Below are positions 9,709-17,934 of a stretch of 53,595 bases of DNA, piece by piece. The stretch spans positions 1 to 53,595 of the forward strand of contig JAHIVT010000001.1 in assembly GCA_018816555.1 (NCBI GenBank). The letters are read 5' to 3'. The position numbers were made by a program, and so were the translations under genes. Below the pieces are notes generated by a model. That model worked only from the letters and a program-made list of their open reading frames with translations. It was not told where the DNA came from and searched no databases. Source of the stretch: Pseudomonadota bacterium (GTDB taxonomy: Bacteria; Desulfobacterota; Desulfobulbia; Desulfobulbales; SURF-16). Within the stretch, counting starts at the first letter, position 1; each line of letters opens with the position of its first letter.

Positions 9709-11055
9709 TTATTCAAAAAAGGCTTCAACGCTGGAGATGGCGTCCTTGGCAAAAAAGACCACCAGGTTGTCGCCCTCTTTCAGCTTGGTCTCGCCGGAAG
9801 GAATAATGACCTTCCCTTTGCGGGAAATGGCTCCCAGCACGGCATTTCTCGGGAATTTCAAGGATTTCAACGGAATGTCCTGAAATTTGGCCTTCTCGCT
9901 TACCTGGATTTCCATCACCTCGGCATCACTGCCGAGCAGGGTGGCCACGGAGACGATTTTGCCGCCGCCGCGCACAAAGCGCAGGATCATGTTGGCGGCC
10001 ACCAGCCGTGGGCTCAAGGCAACGTCAATGCCCAGTTTGCCAAGCAGGGGGATGAAGTCCGGACGGTTGATTTTGGTGATGCACTTGCGTGCCCCATGGT
10101 GTTTGCTCAGCAGGCTTGAGAGAATGTTGGTCGTGTCGCTGTCCGTAACCGAGATGACCAGGTCTGCCAGATCAATGCCCTCTTCCAGCAGGTCATGGGC
10201 CTCCAGACCGTCACAGTTGAGGACCACGGCGTGTTCCAGCTGGCCGGTGAGAAATTCGCAGCGTTTTAGATCTTCTTCCACCAGGCTGACGTTGATTTTC
10301 TGCTTTTCCATCCGCTTGGCCACCATGAAGCCGATGGTGCCGCCGCCGATGATAAAAACCTTTTTCGGCGCCTTGCTGGTGAAATGGAAGTGGGCCTCGA
10401 CCTCGGCAATGTCTTTTTTACGGGCCACCAGATAAATTCTGTCGCCCGGCTCGATTTTGTCGTCACCCCGGGGGATAATGGTGTTGCCAGCCCGGCTGAT
10501 GGCGACAATGAGGAAGTTGCTCTGCCGCTGCATGGCCTGCATTTTATGCAGGGTAATACCCACCATGGGATTGCGTTTATAAACCTCGTAACCAAGGAGT
10601 TCCACCTGGCCTTCTGCGAAATCCGCCACGGCAAAGGCATCGGAAAGCTGGCTCAGTGTCATGATCTCATCGGCCATGGCAATGTCCGGACTGATCAGCA
10701 GGTCGATGCCCAGGGTTTTTTCGGTGTGGGCCTCGCCGGAAAGGTAGAAATCCTCATTGCGCACCCTGGCGATGCGGCTGGCGACATTGTACTGTTTGGA
10801 GAGGATGCAGGCGATGAGGTTGACCTCGTCACTGTCGGTCACCGCGATAAAGAGCTCGGTATTTCTGATGCCCGCCTCTTCCAGTACCCGGGCGGATGCG
10901 CCGCTGCCATGCACGGGAAGAATGTTGAGGTCGCGTTCCAGCTTACGCAGCTTTTTTTCGTCCCGGTCGACCAGCACAACCTCCTGGCCTTCCACGGAAA
11001 GTTTTTCGCAGAGATGATGGCCGACCTGGCCGGCACCGACAATCATTATTCGCAT
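9709..11055 (-). CDS. trkA: Trk system potassium uptake protein TrkA
   Basis: TrkA is the cytoplasmic regulator of TrkH and binds NAD(H) and nucleotides. The 448-residue protein shows the duplicated design: a Rossmann TrkA-N domain starting MRIMIVGAGQVGHHLCEKL, a TrkA-C domain (about 140-225), a second TrkA-N domain (KKVFIIGGGTIGFMVAKRM) and a second TrkA-C domain ending VVFFAKDAISSVEAFFE. The upstream methyltransferase stops one base before its start and trkH begins eight bases after its stop. Confidence 0.97.
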   Translation of the reverse strand: MRIMIVGAGQVGHHLCEKLSVEGQEVVLVDRDEKKLRKLERDLNILPVHGSGASARVLEEAGIRNTELFIAVTDSDEVNLIACILSKQYNVASRIARVRNEDFYLSGEAHTEKTLGIDLLISPDIAMADEIMTLSQLSDAFAVADFAEGQVELLGYEVYKRNPMVGITLHKMQAMQRQSNFLIVAISRAGNTIIPRGDDKIEPGDRIYLVARKKDIAEVEAHFHFTSKAPKKVFIIGGGTIGFMVAKRMEKQKINVSLVEEDLKRCEFLTGQLEHAVVLNCDGLEAHDLLEEGIDLADLVISVTDSDTTNILSSLLSKHHGARKCITKINRPDFIPLLGKLGIDVALSPRLVAANMILRFVRGGGKIVSVATLLGSDAEVMEIQVSEKAKFQDIPLKSLKFPRNAVLGAISRKGKVIIPSGETKLKEGDNLVVFFAKDAISSVEAFFE

Positions 11056-11056
11056 G

Positions 11057-11875
11057 TCAAACCGTTCTCTTTTCCCAGGATAATAAGGCCCATTTCACCC
11101 GGGAACTCCGTCTGAGATAGTATGTGCCGGCTTCATTGTGCTCCAGTCGTTCATCAACATAGGCTGCAAGTCTTGCCTCTTCGTCGGGGCTGAGATCATC
11201 AAACATCCAGCGGCAGCTTTCCATGGCGTCATCTTTGGTGGCAAATGTTTTGGTCTGGTCAATTTCAATATAATCGATTTTAGGATGAATCCCCATCTGA
11301 TACAAGAGATTCACAGTAAAAATATAATCAGGACCGGGTTCAAAGGGGCGGCCGACCGCGGCAAAGAGATCCGGATCAAACGGGCCGCTGCCCACCCGGT
11401 CGGCAATAAATATCTTTTCCGTGGCCCAGTTGTTCATTTTTTCCAGGGCACTCTGCAGGTCAACCACAGACAGGGAGCGGGAGCTGATGACAACTTCATG
11501 CTCCGGGATCCCCAGTTTGCCCCAGTCGTCGGTCCAGGATGCCTGGATGGTGGTGATATTGGTGATCCCCTGCTCTGCCGCCCTTTTTTCCAGTTCGGCC
11601 AGCATGGCAGAGGAAAAATCAATGGCGGTCACCGCGTTCACCCTTGCCGCCAGAGGAAGGGCCAGGGTTCCCGGGCCGCAGCCGATATCAAGCACCCGCC
11701 AGTGCGGTTCAGGTTGCACCAGTTCCAGGAAGCGATCGGCATAGTTTGAATCGATATTTCTTTTGGCAAAGCCTGGGGCTCGCTTATCCCAGTCTCTGTT
11801 GCCCTTTTTCTTCCAGCTCTTCTGCTGGCGCGCCTCCTGCCAGAGGCTGTTCCAGTCTATGTCTTTAAAGTGCAT
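11057..11875 (-). CDS. Class I SAM-dependent methyltransferase, first gene of the trk operon
   Basis: The 272-residue protein has SAM-binding motif I VLDIGCGPGTLALPL (about 61-75), an acidic motif II region (AVTAIDFSSAMLAELEKR) and a motif IV-like EHEVVISSRSLSVVD. The substrate cannot be read from the sequence. The N-terminus is rich in Trp, Lys and Arg. No Shine-Dalgarno sequence is visible: the bases before the ATG are C-rich. Either initiation is unusual or the true start is further in. The gene touches trkA, so it is co-transcribed with the potassium system, but a functional link is not evident. Confidence 0.85.
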   Translation of the reverse strand: MHFKDIDWNSLWQEARQQKSWKKKGNRDWDKRAPGFAKRNIDSNYADRFLELVQPEPHWRVLDIGCGPGTLALPLAARVNAVTAIDFSSAMLAELEKRAAEQGITNITTIQASWTDDWGKLGIPEHEVVISSRSLSVVDLQSALEKMNNWATEKIFIADRVGSGPFDPDLFAAVGRPFEPGPDYIFTVNLLYQMGIHPKIDYIEIDQTKTFATKDDAMESCRWMFDDLSPDEEARLAAYVDERLEHNEAGTYYLRRSSRVKWALLSWEKRTV

Positions 11876-12053
11876 AAGGGGGGAGTGGTCTCATGTTCGG
11901 GGGTGAAAACCGTACGCCTTTTCGGGTAACGGCCAAGTGCATGGAGTGCGGCTAAGCCGATGTAAAAAAAATAACTTTACCATCGCAATACTGTGAACGT
12001 CATATGGGCCGCAACGAAATGGTTAGAGAGGTTATGGTTATTGCCCAAGGCTC

Positions 12054-12368
12054 CTAATCCCTGATTTTCGATTTCAGATCAGGCATGGTTTCCGGTTTGC
12101 GAACGTCCCATATCTTGCTTTCCTTGCCGGTTGCGGTCACATTCTCGTAGACCCCGTCGTCCCGGCGTACCAGTTTGGTGAAGCCGTGATTCTTCAAATC
12201 GCTGTTGGTCTTCGGCGTACTGACCGCACAAAGAGATATTAGCCTTCTGACCGGTTCTCCGCACTCCGGACATGCTGTCAGTCTGTCGCTGTTAATAGAC
12301 TGGCTTATCTCGAAATAGCTGCCGAGTTGGCATGTCAGGCCCTGGTGTTCATACTCGTAGATTGGCAT
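12054..12368 (-). CDS. FmdB-like small zinc-ribbon protein with a degenerate first zinc knuckle
   Basis: The 104-residue protein starts MPIYEYEH, the typical opening of FmdB/regulatory zinc-ribbon proteins (usually MPIYEY followed by CxxC). Here the first CxxC is lost: only Cys13 remains in that region. The second pair is intact (CPECGEPVRRLIS). The rest is charged and lacks clear motifs. Zinc binding through one pair alone would need dimerisation or other ligands. It lies nine bases after the methyltransferase at 12378 and so probably belongs to the uppP unit. Confidence 0.7.
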   Translation of the reverse strand: MPIYEYEHQGLTCQLGSYFEISQSINSDRLTACPECGEPVRRLISLCAVSTPKTNSDLKNHGFTKLVRRDDGVYENVTATGKESKIWDVRKPETMPDLKSKIRD

Positions 12369-12377
12369 GGGAATGGG

Positions 12378-13067
12378 TTATTTTTTCTTTAATCGGTTGA
12401 TAATGATGGTCATCTCCCCTTCGTCGGATTTCATTTTTCTGGCGCTGACCGCAATCTGGTAATCTTTCTGGGCAAGGTCGAGAAATTTGGGCAGGCTTTT
12501 GCGCCGGCCATCATGGGCAATGTAAATCGTTCCCTGCGGGGCAAGATACTGGTTAAAGACATTGAGCAGCGGTTGAAAAAATTCATCGCGGAAAAGGATT
12601 TCCGCGCCGATAATCGTGTCAAAGACTGGCATGGACGGGGGTTTTTTCCAGTCGATTATTCTGAAATCAACGTCCATCAAACCATTTGCCGCCGCACTGA
12701 CCCGCTGAAAATCAAGAATATGGGGTTCGTAATCGCTCAAGGTCACCTTGTAGCCTCTTGCCGCGGCAACAAGCCCCGGAGCGCCAAGTCCGGCGCCCAG
12801 TTCAAGCAGGTTCTGCCCCGGTTCGCAGGGCATACTTGCCATGATATCAGCGAGCATCAGCGATGCCTCCCACAGCTTGACCCAGAATGGAAAAATCGAC
12901 ACATCGGCAAAGGGATCCTTGCCGGCTAAAAGCTGTTCGAGGTCCTGCACCTGAAGAATTTTAAGCTCCACATCCCTGATGCGCAAGGGTTCAAAACCGA
13001 CTTTATATTTTTTTCTGATTCTGTGTAGAACTTCCCGGGTTTTTTCCGGCAGATGTATTTCATTCAC
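12378..13067 (-). CDS. Class I SAM-dependent methyltransferase, protein-lysine methyltransferase-like
   Basis: The 229-residue protein has a motif I, NLLELGAGLGAPGLVAAARG (about 86-105), followed by VTLSDYEPHIL and a motif IV region FDTIIGAEILFRDEF. The LELGAGLGAPG signature and the preceding WVKLWEASLMLADIM segment resemble the METTL21/nicotinamide N-methyltransferase-like group, which often methylates lysine in proteins. The target is unknown. It follows uppP by 26 bases and precedes the FmdB-like gene by nine. Confidence 0.82.
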   Translation of the reverse strand: MNEIHLPEKTREVLHRIRKKYKVGFEPLRIRDVELKILQVQDLEQLLAGKDPFADVSIFPFWVKLWEASLMLADIMASMPCEPGQNLLELGAGLGAPGLVAAARGYKVTLSDYEPHILDFQRVSAAANGLMDVDFRIIDWKKPPSMPVFDTIIGAEILFRDEFFQPLLNVFNQYLAPQGTIYIAHDGRRKSLPKFLDLAQKDYQIAVSARKMKSDEGEMTIIINRLKKK

Positions 13068-13093
13068 TTTTCATAACCTTTTGTTTGAATTTA

Positions 13094-13906
13094 TTATTGA
13101 TAACCAAGCAGCAGGGCAATGGCGACTATTGCGGAAAGGAAAAACCGGTAATAGGCAAAAACAGCCAGGGATCTGGTGCGGACAAATTTCATCAGCAGGG
13201 CGATGACCAGATAGCCGGAAACCGCCGAAGTAAAAAAACCGGTCAGATAAAAGAGAATTTCGCTTTGATTGAGGCCCAGACCGATTATTTTTGGAATTTT
13301 ATAGATACCGGCCCCGAAAATAATTGGCGCGGAAAGTAAAAAAGAAAACCGGGCGGTTGCCGAACGGTTCAGACCGAGAAAGAGTCCTGCACTCATGGTG
13401 CTGCCGCTGCGTGACACCCCGGGGATCAGGGCCAGGGACTGGGCCAGACCGATAATGAGCGCATCTTTGATGGTAATGGCTCTGAAACTGCGCTGGCGGG
13501 TGCCCATTTTTTCGGAGAGCCAGAGAAATAAACCGGCAGCTGACAGGGAAATGGCGACGGTGGCCGGCCCGCGCAGCAGGGTTTCCGCAGCATGGCCGCA
13601 TACCAGGCCAATGGCCACAGCCGGGACGGTGGCCAAGGCAATGTAAATTGCCATGCGACGGCGTTGCTGAGCCTCTGGGCTGGCATCCTTGCCGATGAGG
13701 GCCAGCGCCATCGAGGAAAAATCATGACCGAAATAGGCGAGAATGGCGAGCAGGGTGCCCATGTGCAGGGCGATGTCAAAGGTGAGACCTGCCTCTTCGA
13801 TGTGAAAAAAGGCTTCCGCCAGGGCTAGATGGCCGGAACTTGAGACGGGGAGGAATTCGGTCGCACCTTGTAGAATTCCAAGAAAAGCAGCGTAGAGTAA
13901 GTTCAC
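13094..13906 (-). CDS. uppP: Undecaprenyl-diphosphatase UppP (BacA)
   Basis: UppP dephosphorylates undecaprenyl diphosphate in the membrane, recycling the lipid carrier for peptidoglycan and glycan synthesis and giving bacitracin resistance. The 270-residue protein contains both family signatures: LQGATEFLPVSSSGHL near residues 12-27 and PGVSRSGSTMSAG in the second half. It has several membrane helices, and the length is typical. It heads a minus-strand run with two small genes downstream. Confidence 0.97.
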   Translation of the reverse strand: MNLLYAAFLGILQGATEFLPVSSSGHLALAEAFFHIEEAGLTFDIALHMGTLLAILAYFGHDFSSMALALIGKDASPEAQQRRRMAIYIALATVPAVAIGLVCGHAAETLLRGPATVAISLSAAGLFLWLSEKMGTRQRSFRAITIKDALIIGLAQSLALIPGVSRSGSTMSAGLFLGLNRSATARFSFLLSAPIIFGAGIYKIPKIIGLGLNQSEILFYLTGFFTSAVSGYLVIALLMKFVRTRSLAVFAYYRFFLSAIVAIALLLGYQ

Positions 13907-14363
13907 TTGCTGGTCCGTTTTTGTTCATGCTTTTGGGGTGTGGAGCAGAGCACACCGTTTATTGAAAATAACTGCTTATATTTACTTTACCTGGCAGGGG
14001 CAGCCAATGTTTTTTTACTGTCCGGGCAGAGAAAACATTTTGCCCGATTCAAACAATCCGGGAAATGGAAACAGTGACATGATGGCGGCCTGAGCAGGGA
14101 CTGTCGGCTGAATCAATCAGGGTTAGCCTCGTTGCGGGTGTACTGGACAAACCGCTGGGGCGTCCAGTAACAAAAATCTGTTTCACCACCCGGGAATGGA
14201 GCCGCCCGGAGGAGCTGGAGCAGGTATGCCGCTGTTTGTCCTGAATTCCCCGGTTAACGGCCAGGGAAGCAAATTGTTTTTTGCGTCTTGAAGGTGCAGC
14301 GTGGCATGTGAGAATTTGGGATAATGAGAGGGCTTACAGTTTACGTCGGTAAACTGTATTCAT
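13907..14363. other. Gene-poor interval with a possible coding relic
   Basis: No convincing gene lies in this interval. On the plus strand, 14083-14244 is an open frame without a recognisable start. It encodes about 53 residues of protein-like composition (for example RVSLVAGVLDKPLGRPV) and ends in TGA. I could not match it to a family, so it may be the end of a decayed gene or chance. Confidence 0.4.
14336..14357. repeat. Perfect 9-bp inverted repeat next to a terminator
   Basis: ACAGTTTAC (14336-14344) and GTAAACTGT (14349-14357) are exact inverted copies around a four-base centre. There is no T-run directly after the stem on the plus strand. It could be an operator-like site or a second hairpin after the terminator of the small exported gene. 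Confidence 0.6.
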
Positions 14364-14406
14364 AAAAAAAAAGACCGTTTCATCCGAAGATCAAACGGTC
14401 TTTTTT
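14364..14406 (-). terminator. Bidirectional rho-independent terminator of the small exported protein gene
   Basis: AAAGACCGTTT and AAACGGTCTTT pair exactly around a 12-base loop, with A-tract and T-tract flanks on the two sides. The structure lies 25 bases after the stop codon at 14431 and could work in both directions. Confidence 0.9.
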
Positions 14407-14430
14407 CAGTAGCTTAAACAGGCTAAGAAA

Positions 14431-14637
14431 TTAGCAGCCTTCTACGGCTTTGCCTGATTTAGCTTTCACGTCAACTTTGTCGCCAGCCTTCAGTTTATCG
14501 GCTCCTTCACAGGTCATGGTTACTTTGTCGCCTTCAACGCCATCAACAGTACATTTAATTTTAGCAGCCATGGATACGGTTGCGGTGCTTGCGATAAATG
14601 CTACGGCCAATGCCAGAGTCAAAAGTTTCTTGCTCAT
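14431..14637 (-). CDS. Tiny exported protein of unknown function
   Basis: The 68-residue product starts MSKKLLTLALAVAFIASTAT with predicted signal-peptide cleavage after SMA. The mature part is about 44 residues, lysine-rich, with three cysteines (KIKCTVDGVEGD, MTCEGADK and a C-terminal EGC). Its alternating short strands (VEGDKVTMTCEG, KAGDKVDVKA) suggest a small beta-barrel. I chose ATG 14637 because AGGAG lies seven bases before it and a strong promoter ends close upstream. A longer in-frame start at 14691 would begin almost at the predicted transcription start and would spoil the signal peptide. The thioredoxin-like TlpA gene upstream suggests, weakly, a periplasmic redox connection. Confidence 0.82.
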   Translation of the reverse strand: MSKKLLTLALAVAFIASTATVSMAAKIKCTVDGVEGDKVTMTCEGADKLKAGDKVDVKAKSGKAVEGC

Positions 14638-14701
14638 TTGTTTCTCCTTTTGATGTTTTGCGAATCGATAAAAACTAACCACCCTAACCATACAGATTCT
14701 C

Positions 14702-14729
14702 AGTATACCTTGCCTCTTGAAGATGTCAA
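14702..14729 (-). promoter_or_regulatory. Sigma-70 promoter for the tiny exported protein
   Basis: On the minus strand a perfect -35 TTGACA (14729-14724) and a -10 TATACT (14707-14702) are separated by 16 bases. This fits expression of a short single-gene transcript ending at the terminator at 14364-14406. Confidence 0.75.
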
Positions 14730-14814
14730 CCTCAAAATGAATAGAGACTCAATCACTAAACCGGCAATTCGCCAAACATTTATTATGTTCTCCATTGACC
14801 GGTCAGCGGTTTTT

Positions 14815-15321
14815 TTACGGCAGTAGTTGTTGGATGTCCTGGGCAAAAACAGTGTGACCTACGTAACCCGGATAATTTTTAATCACATTACCCTGCTGAT
14901 TAACCAGAAATGAGGTGGGAATGCCGACGATGCCGCCAAAATCACTGGTTACCTTCGAATCAGCCATGAGAACCGGGTAGTTGATTCCTGTTTTTTCAAT
15001 CACCTTTTTTACCGGGCTCGCGCCTCCCTGATCAACAGAGATTGCCACCACGGTAAAGCCTTTCTCGCCAAACTGTTTTTGCAGGTCGATAAGGGAAGGA
15101 ATTTCCTGCATGCACGGCGGGCACCAGGTGGCGAAAAAGGTAACCAGCATGATTTTCCCCTGCAATTCGTTACTGTCCAGAGTCTTGCCGTCGGTTGCCG
15201 ATTTGAGCGTGAAATGGGGCATGGTGGCAGCGGCCGATGACGGGCTGACCGGAGCAAGGAAAAGGGCAAGCAATACCATCACGAGAAAAAAGTTTATTTT
15301 TTTGAGTGGATTTTTTTTCAT
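14815..15321 (-). CDS. TlpA-family periplasmic thiol-disulfide oxidoreductase
   Basis: The 168-residue protein has an N-terminal signal or anchor (MKKNPLKKINFFLVMVLLAL, ending near SSAAA) and a thioredoxin fold with the redox motif TWCPPC (Cys67, Cys70). The later cis-Pro loop is GIVGIPTSFLVNQQG. TlpA/ResA-type proteins reduce disulfides outside the cytoplasm, for example in cytochrome c maturation. I prefer ATG 15321, which gives a normal signal peptide and has GGTGA before it; an in-frame ATG at 15375 would add 18 charged residues. No electron donor (DsbD/CcdA) gene is nearby. Confidence 0.93.
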   Translation of the reverse strand: MKKNPLKKINFFLVMVLLALFLAPVSPSSAAATMPHFTLKSATDGKTLDSNELQGKIMLVTFFATWCPPCMQEIPSLIDLQKQFGEKGFTVVAISVDQGGASPVKKVIEKTGINYPVLMADSKVTSDFGGIVGIPTSFLVNQQGNVIKNYPGYVGHTVFAQDIQQLLP

Positions 15322-15468
15322 TATTTCACCATATGGAGTAGAACTCGTTAAAATTTGTCGACGGGTTTGGTTCATTTGTTGATTGTATGCATTCTAAGAG
15401 AATTAAACTACTCAAAATGTTCATTTTATGTCAATAAAAAGATATCTTGTCAGGGTTGACTAAGAACT

Positions 15469-16911
15469 GTGGCTGTCTTTGATAAAAAAATTCTGATATT
15501 TCTTGTGGTTGCCTCAGGGGTTTTTCTTTCCACCCTTGACAGTTCCATGGTGAACATCGCTCTGCCCTCGATTATGGCCGAGTTTCAGGCTCCGCTGCAC
15601 AAGACCGAGTGGGTTGTGATGTCCTATCTGCTGACCACCAGCTCCACTCTGCTCTTCTGGGGGCATCTTTCCGACCGCCTCGGCCGGAGCAGGTTCTACG
15701 GGCTCGGCCTGTTCCTGTTCGGTCTGGGTTCCGCGGGCTGTGCCTTTGCAACTTCCCTGAATATGCTGATCAGCGCCCGTTTTTTTCAAGCCCTGGGTGC
15801 GGCAATGATGATGGCCAACGGGCCGGCCATTATCCGGCAGACATTCGCTCCGGAAAAACTCGGTCGCAGTATGGGGTTCATCGGAATTCCGGTTTCGCTG
15901 GGTTTGATGAGCGGTCCTGTTCTGGGAGGGTACCTGATTGAATTTTTTTCCTGGCGGGCGCTGTTTTTTCTTTCGCTTTGGGCAAGCTTATGCTTTGCCG
16001 TGCTGTCTCAGTTCATTCTTCCGCCAACCCCTGCCCGGCAACCGGCAAAGAACCGCTATGACTGGCCAGGGGCCATGCTCTGGACTTTTCTGCTTGTCAC
16101 CGCCTCCATTTCGCTCACCCATGCTTTTTCCGCGCAGATTTCACCGCTGTGGGCTGGAGCACTGTTCTGCTGCGTCATTGCCGGCCTGCTGCTGTTCATA
16201 CGAGTTGAATCACGGGCCGAGGAACCTGTTCTGCCCTTGTCTTTTCTGAAAAAAAGATTTTTCACCATCGGCTTTGTCAGCGCTCTGCTCTCCTTTCTGC
16301 TGCTGTTTTTTGTGCTCATCCTCATCCCCTTTTACCTTAATCTGGTGTTGGGGCTTTCCGCATCAAGGATAGGGCTGATTATGACGACCATTCCCCTTTC
16401 CGCCATGGTTGCAGCGCCGGTTGCCGGCTGGCTTTCCGATTCGGTGGGAGCGAAAATTCTGTCCACCCTGGGGCTGGGCTTTTCCACCATCGGCCTGCTG
16501 CTCCTTGCCTTCCTCTCTCCGGAAACGCAACCTGCCGGTGTTGCTTGGCGCCTTGTTTTTCTGGGGCTCGGTCAGGCTATTTTTCTGTCACCCAACAGTG
16601 CCTCGGTGCTGGCCAGAATGGGTGAAAAAAACAGTGGAACGGCGGCAGCGCTTCTCGCCACGGCCCGAAATCTTGGCATGATGCTGGGTGTTGGCCTGGC
16701 CGGACTTTTTTTCTCCTTTTTTTTCCGGCAGATAACAGGTGGGGTTGAACTGAAGGACTACTCCATGGCCCATGCCGGAGCTTTCTGCCTGGCGCTGCGC
16801 AGTTCCTTCCTGCTGGTTTCCGTTGTGGGCTTGGGCGCCGTGGTTCTTTCCTGGCAGAGGCCGGTATTTATCAGCGCGAAAGTGGGATCAGACGCTGACA
16901 TCAAGGAGTGA
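15469..16911 (+). CDS. MFS multidrug exporter, DHA2 (EmrB)-like
   Basis: The 480-residue membrane protein has the major facilitator signature GHLSDRLGRSRFYGLG between helices 2 and 3 and an early LDSSMVNIALPSIMAEF, typical of DHA2-family drug:H+ antiporters (EmrB/QacA). The length fits 13-14 helices. The start is GTG at 15469, because a TGA lies in frame 12 bases upstream and no ATG fits; the Shine-Dalgarno is weak. No EmrA-like adaptor gene is next to it. Its 3' end overlaps that of the convergent FliK-like gene by 24 bases. Confidence 0.93.
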   Translation: MAVFDKKILIFLVVASGVFLSTLDSSMVNIALPSIMAEFQAPLHKTEWVVMSYLLTTSSTLLFWGHLSDRLGRSRFYGLGLFLFGLGSAGCAFATSLNMLISARFFQALGAAMMMANGPAIIRQTFAPEKLGRSMGFIGIPVSLGLMSGPVLGGYLIEFFSWRALFFLSLWASLCFAVLSQFILPPTPARQPAKNRYDWPGAMLWTFLLVTASISLTHAFSAQISPLWAGALFCCVIAGLLLFIRVESRAEEPVLPLSFLKKRFFTIGFVSALLSFLLLFFVLILIPFYLNLVLGLSASRIGLIMTTIPLSAMVAAPVAGWLSDSVGAKILSTLGLGFSTIGLLLLAFLSPETQPAGVAWRLVFLGLGQAIFLSPNSASVLARMGEKNSGTAAALLATARNLGMMLGVGLAGLFFSFFFRQITGGVELKDYSMAHAGAFCLALRSSFLLVSVVGLGAVVLSWQRPVFISAKVGSDADIKE

Positions 16912-17934
16912 GAAACGCCGGATAGCCGCCTTTTCCTGGAGCGCTTTCTTAAGCTGGCTGACCATATTCTCCTTGTTAACCCGGCAGGTGAAAGAAGCTG
17001 GCTGATAGCCCTGTGTGCCCAGGATTTGGGTAAGCTCCTGGACATGGTCTTCAACATGGGATCTGGCTTTTTCCGAGGCGAGCAAGAACTGTCCGGTGAT
17101 AGTCCTGTCGGTAATGGTTGCCTGCAGGGCAAGAGGTCCGAGCCTGCTCATTTCCAGAAAAAAGGCCAGGTTGTATTGTTCTCCCCGGTCTTGGTCAGCC
17201 TGTTTTTCCATGGAAAAAATCCACTCACCCCAGCCGGCATTTCCCGCAAAAAAACAGGGGAAAAGTAAAAAGTTCTGATCGGTCGTCTGGGGGGGCTGAC
17301 AGTTTATCTGCTGATGAGCGGCCAGGATTTTGACCAGTTTTTCCGTAGTCGGGTCGAGCAGTGGTTTGAGCATGGTTTCTTTTTGCTCAATCGTGTCGAG
17401 CAACTGGGATATGTCCATCTGTGGCCCGGGTGAACCGCCAAGCAGCAGGGACAGAATCTTGATGGCTTCAGGGAAGGATTCCCCGCCACTTGTCGCCGCA
17501 ATTACGCTGCCGGCTATTATCTGTCCGCCGGCAGTTGCTTCAGGAACAAGATTTGGCAGCAAGGAAGAGAACAGGTCGGATAGGCTCATGGCGTTTGATG
17601 AAGGCAATGGGGCCGTGGAAATAAGCAGTTTCAGGAAATCCTGCACCGCCCCTTTTTTGGCGGCCAGGGTCAACAGAGGGAAGCTGTCGCTTTCCCCTGT
17701 TTCCAGCCAAAGCTCACTGCCCAGAGTTAACGGCACCAGGGTTCTGGCTGTTACCGTTTGACCGCCCACATCCAGCAGCACCTTGCCGTCTCCGGTAAAT
17801 CCGGCAACAGTACCTTTGATAAGTTGACCCTGAGCAAAGGGCAGGTTGTCAGGGCTTTTACTTATCGGAACTTTTTGGCCGTCCCTGGGTTCGATTTTGT
17901 AGATGGAAAGATGGGATTGTTCAGATATTTTCAT
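16888..17934 (-). CDS. FliK-like (flagellar hook-length control family) protein
   Basis: The 348-residue protein has a C-terminal region typical of the Flg_hook/FliK domain (LGPLALQATITDRTITGQFL, then a helix pair with HVQELTQILGTQGYQ). A beta-rich N-terminal module contains GTVAGFTGDGKVLLDVGGQ, seen at the front of many FliK-like proteins. True FliK sets hook length and switches export through FlhB. No flagellar gene lies nearby here. Instead it follows a sensor kinase with a 14-base overlap, so it may have another role. The function is uncertain; the family assignment rests on pattern similarity only. Confidence 0.65.
   Translation of the reverse strand: MKISEQSHLSIYKIEPRDGQKVPISKSPDNLPFAQGQLIKGTVAGFTGDGKVLLDVGGQTVTARTLVPLTLGSELWLETGESDSFPLLTLAAKKGAVQDFLKLLISTAPLPSSNAMSLSDLFSSLLPNLVPEATAGGQIIAGSVIAATSGGESFPEAIKILSLLLGGSPGPQMDISQLLDTIEQKETMLKPLLDPTTEKLVKILAAHQQINCQPPQTTDQNFLLFPCFFAGNAGWGEWIFSMEKQADQDRGEQYNLAFFLEMSRLGPLALQATITDRTITGQFLLASEKARSHVEDHVQELTQILGTQGYQPASFTCRVNKENMVSQLKKALQEKAAIRRFSLLDVSV

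Noticed and set aside
11876-12053. Possible riboswitch before the methyltransferase-trk operon, because cyclic di-AMP riboswitches precede potassium genes in some bacteria.
   Set aside because: I could not recognise conserved riboswitch elements; only a short CGGC/GCCG stem is visible.
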